This document shows positions 59,608-64,000 of a DNA stretch of 64,000 bases, one piece after another. Both the position numbers and the translations under genes were made by a program. Source of the DNA: Promicromonospora sp042731755 (GTDB taxonomy: Bacteria > Actinomycetota > Actinomycetes > Actinomycetales > Cellulomonadaceae). The notes under the pieces are model-generated. The model made no database searches and was not told the origin of the DNA. It saw only the letters and a list, made by a program, of their open reading frames with translations. Positions within the stretch are counted from its first letter, which is position 1; every line of letters begins with the position of its first letter. The DNA lies in the NCBI RefSeq assembly GCF_042731755.1, contig NZ_JBHWLR010000005.1, positions 310,001-374,000 on the forward strand, written 5' to 3'.

Positions 59608-60066
59608 TCAACGTGGCGAAATGTCCCCTTGGTGAGCATCGGAATCGGGTCCGCGGGACGTCAGCCGGTCGAGGAACCGGGCGATCGTCTCGACCTCGTC
59701 CGGCGTGCACCCCGACAGCGCCCGGTCCACCCGTTCGGACTGCTGCCGGTACTGGTCGGTGACCGCGGCGAGCCGCTCCTGGTCGACCTCGACCCCCAGG
59801 CTGCGCCGGTCGACGTCCGACCTGCGACGGCGCACGTACCCGGCGCTCTCCAGCCGGCCGACCAGACGCGTGACCGACGACCGGGGCAGGCGCATCGCGT
59901 CCGCGAGCGCCGACGGCGTCATCCGCCCGCCGGCCATCGCGACGAGGCTGAGCGCCTGGAGGTCGATCACATGCAGGCCGAGGCGGGGCGCCACCTCGTG
60001 GTTGCGCAGCACGCCGCCCGTGATGAGGGCGCGGATGCCGTGCTCGATGCGCTCTTTCGTTGACAT
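59608..60066 (-). CDS. MarR-family transcriptional regulator
   Basis: 152 residues. Winged HTH MTPSALADAMRLPRSSVTRLVGRLESAGYVRRRRSDVDRRSLGVEV. ATG at 60066 is chosen for its GGGGGTGTGGGAA leader; a longer start at 60093 would cover the operator. Diverges from the multicopper oxidase gene at 60156 and probably represses it. Confidence 0.9.
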   Translation of the reverse strand: MSTKERIEHGIRALITGGVLRNHEVAPRLGLHVIDLQALSLVAMAGGRMTPSALADAMRLPRSSVTRLVGRLESAGYVRRRRSDVDRRSLGVEVDQERLAAVTDQYRQQSERVDRALSGCTPDEVETIARFLDRLTSRGPDSDAHQGDISPR

Positions 60067-60087
60067 GGTTCCCACACCCCCGGATAG

Positions 60088-60100
60088 TTCCATTTCGGAA
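60088..60100. promoter_or_regulatory. Probable MarR operator
   Basis: TTCC-ATTTC-GGAA inverted repeat between the divergent marR and multicopper oxidase genes, inside an AT-rich ATAGT...ACTAT patch. Confidence 0.5.
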
Positions 60101-60155
60101 TTACTATGGACCCCCGGAGGGGCCCTGGCAATCGTGCCGAGCGGACGGAGCAGGG

Positions 60156-61622
60156 ATGCTGAAGATAGGTCGCCGGGAGTTCCTGGGGCTGGCCGCCGTG
60201 GGAGCGGCGTCCCTCGTGCTGACCTCGTGCGCGTCGGGCGGGACGGCGACGGAACCCGACCGCCCGTGGCAGCCGCTCGGCCCGCTCCGGATCCCGGACG
60301 AGCTGCGCGCGGACGGCGGCGTCTTCCGGCTCACGGTCCAGCAGGGCACCAGCGAGATCCTGCCGGGCACGCGGACGCCGACCTGGGGCGTCAACGGCCC
60401 GTTCCTCGGTCCCACGCTGCGCATGCGCACGGGCGACGCGGTGCGGATGGCGGTGACCAACGACCTCCCCGAGGTCACGACCATGCACTGGCACGGCATG
60501 CACCTGCCCGCGAAGATGGACGGCGGCCCGCACCAGCCGATCGAGCCCGGCACCACCTGGGAGCCGTCCTGGACGGTCCGGAACACGGCCGCGACGCTCT
60601 GGTACCACCCGCACGCGCACGGGGCCACGGCGCAGCAGGTGTTCAAGGGCGTCGCGGGGATGATCATCGTCGACGACGACGCCGCGGACGCCGTCGGGCT
60701 GCCCCACGAGTACGGCGTGGACGACATCCCCTGCATCCTGCAGGACCGCACCGTCGAGGACGACGGCGAGATGCCCTTCGACACCGAGCCGAACTTCGGC
60801 CAGATGGGCACGGAGATCCTCGTCAACGGCACGATGGGCGCGTACCTGGAGGTCGCGCGGACCACGGTCCGGTTCCGTTTCCTGAACGGGTCGAACGCCC
60901 GCGTCTACCACCTGGGCTTCGCCGACGACCGTGAGCTCACCCTGGTCGCGACCGACCAGGGGCTAGTGCCCGAGCCGGTGCGGCTGAAGCGGTTCGCGCT
61001 CGGTCCGGGCGAGCGGGCCGAGGTCGTCGCGGAGCTCGAGCCGGGCGAGCGGGTCCGGCTGACGACGACGGCCGGGGAGGGCCGGGTGGACCAGGGCACC
61101 TTCCCGGTGCTGGAGCTCAGGGTGGCCGACGACGCCGCGCGGGGCGCGGCGGTGCCGGCCGAGCTGCCGGGGGCCGCCCCGCTGGACGCCCCCGCGGACG
61201 CCACGGTCCGCACCTTCAAGCTGCAGGGCCACGACGAGATCAACGGGCGCGGCGCGGACATGACCCGGGTCGACGAGGTGGTGCCGGCGGGCGCGCGGGA
61301 GGTGTGGGAGGTCACGAACACCGTCTACGCCCACAACTTCCATGTCCACGGCTGCGCGTTCACGCTGCTGGACCGGAACGGCGCCCCGGGCGAGGCGTGG
61401 GAGACCGGCCAGAAGGACACGGTCCACCTGCCCGAGAAGTCGACGGTGCGGCTGGCCGTGCAGTTCGGCCCCGAGACGGACCCGACGAGCCCGTACATGT
61501 ACCACTGCCACATCCTGCGCCACGAGGACGACGGGATGATGGGCCAGTTCGTCGTCGTAGAGCCGGGCACGGAGGACTCGACGCCGCGGGTGCTGGAGGC
61601 CATGGGCCACATGAGCCACTGA
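60156..61622 (+). CDS. Multicopper oxidase (CueO/bilirubin-oxidase/spore-coat-laccase-like)
   Basis: 488 residues. N-terminus has RR (6-7), hydrophobic core and lipobox-like LTSC (Cys25): exported by Tat, perhaps lipid-anchored. Copper motifs: TMHWHGMHLPAK, WYHPHAHGATAQQ, YAHNFHVHGCAF, and YHCHILRHEDDGMMGQF, i.e. complete type 1, 2 and 3 sites with axial Met in the last. Three cupredoxin domains by length. Such enzymes oxidise phenolics, bilirubin, metals (Cu+, Mn2+) with O2. Controlled by the divergent MarR gene, which favours a phenolic inducer. Confidence 0.93.
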   Translation: MLKIGRREFLGLAAVGAASLVLTSCASGGTATEPDRPWQPLGPLRIPDELRADGGVFRLTVQQGTSEILPGTRTPTWGVNGPFLGPTLRMRTGDAVRMAVTNDLPEVTTMHWHGMHLPAKMDGGPHQPIEPGTTWEPSWTVRNTAATLWYHPHAHGATAQQVFKGVAGMIIVDDDAADAVGLPHEYGVDDIPCILQDRTVEDDGEMPFDTEPNFGQMGTEILVNGTMGAYLEVARTTVRFRFLNGSNARVYHLGFADDRELTLVATDQGLVPEPVRLKRFALGPGERAEVVAELEPGERVRLTTTAGEGRVDQGTFPVLELRVADDAARGAAVPAELPGAAPLDAPADATVRTFKLQGHDEINGRGADMTRVDEVVPAGAREVWEVTNTVYAHNFHVHGCAFTLLDRNGAPGEAWETGQKDTVHLPEKSTVRLAVQFGPETDPTSPYMYHCHILRHEDDGMMGQFVVVEPGTEDSTPRVLEAMGHMSH

Positions 61623-61627
61623 CGCCG

Positions 61628-62383
61628 TCAGAAGAAGAGCGTGTCCCGGCGGTCCAGCGGCCGGGACACGAGCCACCAGGCGGCCACCTGGAGCACGAGG
61701 ACCAGCGGGAGCACCACCAGCGCGACGATGCCGAGCGCCGCCATCGTCTCCTCGGAGACCGCGCCGCCGACGAGCCGCGGCCAGGCCGCGATCGCCGTGC
61801 CGACGACCGGGGCGGCGATCATCACCGACGTGACGGCCACCGGCAGCGGACCGGTGCGGCGCAGCCGCCACGCGACCAGGGCGTCCCCGTGCAGGCGCGT
61901 GACGACGACGGCGGCGATGCCGAGGGCGAGCGCGGCCAGGCCGCTCCCCCAGGCCACGCCGAGCAGCGCGCCCCAGCTCCCGGCCAGCGCGATGCTGGCG
62001 ACCACGAGCACCACGTCCCACACGTCCCGCCACACGTTGCCCGGGCGCCGGCTGCGCAGCCAGATCGCCGCGTCCCGCAGCGCCCAGGACCCGACGAGCA
62101 CGAGCGCCACGGGGTACCCGGCACCGAGCAGCTGGGCCTCTGCGTGCGGGAAGACCCCGATCAGCACCCCGAGCGCCGCCACGAGCCACACCTCGCCCGG
62201 CAGCAGGACGGGCCCCACGGCCCCGAGCACGACCCGGCGCTGCGCGGGGTCCCGGCGCCGTTCCTTCCCGTCGGGGCCGCGCTCCTGGAGCAGGGTGGCG
62301 CCCGCGCCCTGGACGGCGCCGTCGAGCACCACCCAGCCGACCAGCAGGACGGTCAGGAGCACGCCCCACGCCGCCGCGTTCAT
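61628..62383 (-). CDS. cydB: Cytochrome bd-type oxidase subunit II, short and divergent (CydB-like)
   Basis: 251 residues, about seven to eight membrane helices; usual CydB is 330-380. The N-terminal VLLVGWVVLDGAVQGAGATLL and VVLGAVGPVLLPGEVWLVAALGVLIGVFP match CydB, but the classic GPVWDGNEVWL is altered to GPVLLPGEVWL. ATG overlaps the cydA stop (ATGA). Subunit II supports the heme-bearing subunit I. Confidence 0.85.
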   Translation of the reverse strand: MNAAAWGVLLTVLLVGWVVLDGAVQGAGATLLQERGPDGKERRRDPAQRRVVLGAVGPVLLPGEVWLVAALGVLIGVFPHAEAQLLGAGYPVALVLVGSWALRDAAIWLRSRRPGNVWRDVWDVVLVVASIALAGSWGALLGVAWGSGLAALALGIAAVVVTRLHGDALVAWRLRRTGPLPVAVTSVMIAAPVVGTAIAAWPRLVGGAVSEETMAALGIVALVVLPLVLVLQVAAWWLVSRPLDRRDTLFF

Positions 62384-63687
62384 CGGGCGCCCTCGGGCTC
62401 GGGCCCGCCGGAGTGCGTCCCGTCGTCGCGCACCCCGTCGTCGGGCGCGCCGAACCGGAGCAGCACCTCGTCGTCCGCGCCGTCGTCCCGCAGGACGTCG
62501 CCCGGGGCGGCGCCCAGGACGAGCCGGTCGGTCCCCGCGCGGGCCAGCCGGCTCAGCACCCACCAGTCGAGCACCGCGAGCGTGACCATGAGCCCGACGA
62601 GCAGCACGAGCGAGGCCAGGACGGCGCGCGTGGACTGGTCGGAGGTCACCTCGTCGACCCGCAGCACCCCCTGGACGACCCAGGGCTGCCGCCCCAGCTC
62701 GCGCACGAGCCAGCCCGCGAGCCCCACGAGGAACGGCAGGGGCAGCAGGGCCGTGAGCAGCACGTACAGGGCGCGGCGGCCCCGCATGCGGAAGAGGGCG
62801 CCCGCGATGAGCAGCAGGGGGAGCACGAGGGCGCCGAGGAAGACGAGGTCGGCGCTGCGCATCATGACCTCGAGGAGCACGCCCACGGCGGGGCTCTGGT
62901 CGAAGCCGCCCTCGATGTAGCCGAACTGCGCGTAGCCGAAACCCTGGGCGAACAGCACGCCGACGACGCCGGTCCAGATGCCGGCCCGCATCGAGCGCCG
63001 CCACAGGTCCTCGTCGGGGCCGGCCGGCAGGCGCAGGCCGCCGCCCGTGCGCCGCAGGTGCCACGCCGAGACGCCGACGAGCACGAACCCGCCGGCCATG
63101 AGGCAGGCGCCCACCACGTGCAGGCCGGACAGGAGCGCCGCGGGGTTGGTGACCAGGGCGCCGACGTCCGTGATGCGGGCGACCTGCTCGCCGGGCGGGC
63201 CCTCCAGCGCGTACCCGAGGGGGTTGCGCAGGAACCCGTTGGCCACCATCACGGCGAACGCCGAGGCGTACCCGGTGAGCACCACGGCCCAGAAGATCGC
63301 GGCGTGCAGCGCCCGCGGGATCAGGTGCCAGCCGAACACCCACAGGCCGAGCAGGGTGGACTCCAGGAAGAACGCGGCGAGGGTCTCCACGGCCAGCGGC
63401 GCGCCGAAGACCTCGCCGGCGACGTCGAGCAGGCCGGGGAAGTGCAGGCCGAACTGGAGCTCCAGCACGATCCCGGCGGCGATGCCGAGCGCGTAGTTGA
63501 CGAGGTAGATCTGCCCCCAGAACCGGGTGGCGTTCTCGAAGACGACGGCGCGGTCGCCCGAGGCGCGGGCCCAGCGCGTGTTGAAGATCGCCACGACGGG
63601 ACCGAGCCCGAGCGTGAGCAGCACGAAGAGGAAATGCACTGCGGCGAGCAGTGCGAACTGCAGGCGGGCGAGTTCCGTGGCCTCCAC
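62380..63687 (-). CDS. cydA: Cytochrome bd-type quinol oxidase subunit I (CydA-like), divergent
   Basis: 435 residues. Terminal oxidase subunit with hemes b558, b595, d. Seen: RLQFALLAAVHFLFVLLTLGLGP with His18 (heme b595 ligand), LAVETLAAFFLESTLLGLWVFGW with both conserved Glu, GLHVVGACLMAGG with the heme b558 His, and ELGRQPWVVQGVLR. The Q-loop usual between helices 6 and 7 (with AEVQPxK...EG type motif) is not recognisable; the region instead reads GFGYAQFGYIEGGFDQSP. GTG start. No cydDC assembly transporter nearby. An acidic/Gly-rich C-terminal tail follows the last helix. Confidence 0.88.
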   Translation of the reverse strand: MEATELARLQFALLAAVHFLFVLLTLGLGPVVAIFNTRWARASGDRAVVFENATRFWGQIYLVNYALGIAAGIVLELQFGLHFPGLLDVAGEVFGAPLAVETLAAFFLESTLLGLWVFGWHLIPRALHAAIFWAVVLTGYASAFAVMVANGFLRNPLGYALEGPPGEQVARITDVGALVTNPAALLSGLHVVGACLMAGGFVLVGVSAWHLRRTGGGLRLPAGPDEDLWRRSMRAGIWTGVVGVLFAQGFGYAQFGYIEGGFDQSPAVGVLLEVMMRSADLVFLGALVLPLLLIAGALFRMRGRRALYVLLTALLPLPFLVGLAGWLVRELGRQPWVVQGVLRVDEVTSDQSTRAVLASLVLLVGLMVTLAVLDWWVLSRLARAGTDRLVLGAAPGDVLRDDGADDEVLLRFGAPDDGVRDDGTHSGGPEPEGAR

Positions 63688-63785
63688 GTTCCCGAGACTA
63701 CGTAGCCGAACCGGTCGCGGCGACAGGATTCGGGCAGGACCGGGGAAAGGTCAGGGATGACCCCTAGCCCGAGGTGGGGCTGGCC

Positions 63786-64000
63786 CTACCTCCGGTCGAC
63801 GTCGTCGCCGCCGCCCAGGTCGGTGCAGTCGATGCCGACGGCGCCGTGCGCCAGCAGGTACTGCCCGGCGCCGCTGTCCCCACGCACGGAGCCCGCGAGC
63901 GCCGCCCAGTGCTCGCGGCCCAGCAGCACGGGGTGCCCGGGGCGGCCGTCGTAGGTGGCCCGCGCGAGGGCGTGGCGGGCGGCGTCGGGCTCGTCGAACG
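63786..64000 (-). CDS. MobA-like NTP transferase, C-terminal end (partial)
   Basis: 71 C-terminal codons plus TAG; the rest lies beyond the window. The sequence ARATYDGRPGHPVLLGREHW followed by a LAGSVRGDSGAGQYL segment is typical of MobA/MocA-type nucleotidyltransferases (molybdenum-cofactor cytidylyl- or guanylyl-transferases): 'DGRPGHPVLxGR' and 'GDxGAR' motifs. Which nucleotide and cofactor are used cannot be told from this part. Same strand as cydA, about 98 nt upstream of it. Confidence 0.75.
   Translation of the reverse strand, partial: FDEPDAARHALARATYDGRPGHPVLLGREHWAALAGSVRGDSGAGQYLLAHGAVGIDCTDLGGGDDVDRR

Overview
The window is very GC-rich (roughly 70-75%), coding-dense chromosomal DNA from a high-GC actinobacterium, most likely a Micrococcales member of the Cellulomonas/Cellulosimicrobium/Promicromonospora type. 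That assignment rests on GC-rich codon use, many GTG starts, polysaccharide/oligosaccharide-utilisation genes, and housekeeping genes with actinobacterial features (uppS-recO, glyS, dusB, dgt, dnaG, an actinobacterial-type transmembrane Ser/Thr kinase, IdeR- and Zur-type operators). It is a scaffold: two runs of ten Ns (10731-10740 and 21162-21171) mark contig joins, both flanked by degraded sequence. No rRNA, tRNA, CRISPR array, prophage or insertion sequence was recognised.

Layout. 1-10585: a carbohydrate locus with a leftward operon (DUF5107/TPR protein, cellulase-like TIM-barrel protein, sugar-binding lipoprotein, two permeases, the last cut by the window edge) and, diverging from it, an AraC regulator and a secreted GH27 alpha-galactosidase-like enzyme. 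10846-20575: redox and regulator pairs: LysR/two aldo-keto reductases, a polytopic membrane protein, a BBE-type FAD oxidase diverging from MarR plus a DHA2 efflux pump, and MerR diverging from a thioredoxin-reductase-like flavoprotein. 20576-20991: a non-coding block with a 144-bp direct repeat and strong palindromes. 20992-23235: dnaG, split by the second scaffold gap. 23245-26637: AraC/VOC pair, a DUF4236 miniprotein, dgt and a HipB-like orphan regulator. 26726-33518: maltodextrin-type ABC operon (malE-malF-malG), its LacI regulator and a GH13 alpha-glucosidase. 33535-36250: arginine deiminase and arginine/ornithine antiporter. 36462-42363: dusB, Ser/Thr kinase, two proteins of unknown function.

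42453-46637: a three-gene operon (FAD amine oxidase, 2-oxoadipate dioxygenase/decarboxylase HglS, aminoadipate-semialdehyde dehydrogenase) that reads as lysine/pipecolate catabolism to 2-hydroxyglutarate. 46752-49871: znuA-znuC-znuB-zur behind two Zur boxes. 50018-53068: glyS, an XRE-type regulator, a secreted Excalibur-like protein. 53171-57275: a siderophore ABC importer with two IdeR-type boxes. 57352-58895: uppS and recO. 58947-63687: a membrane protein, MarR diverging from a multicopper oxidase, and an unusually small, divergent cytochrome bd-like cydA-cydB pair. 63786-64000: the C-terminal end of a MobA-like nucleotidyltransferase.

The most notable signals are: the DUF5107/cellulase-like/GH27 sugar locus with no assigned substrate; the palindrome-rich repeat block next to dnaG; long near-perfect palindromes, one inside a coding region and one in a divergent intergenic region; the reduced CydAB pair; and the assembly artefact that breaks dnaG and carries a stretch of foreign-looking sequence.
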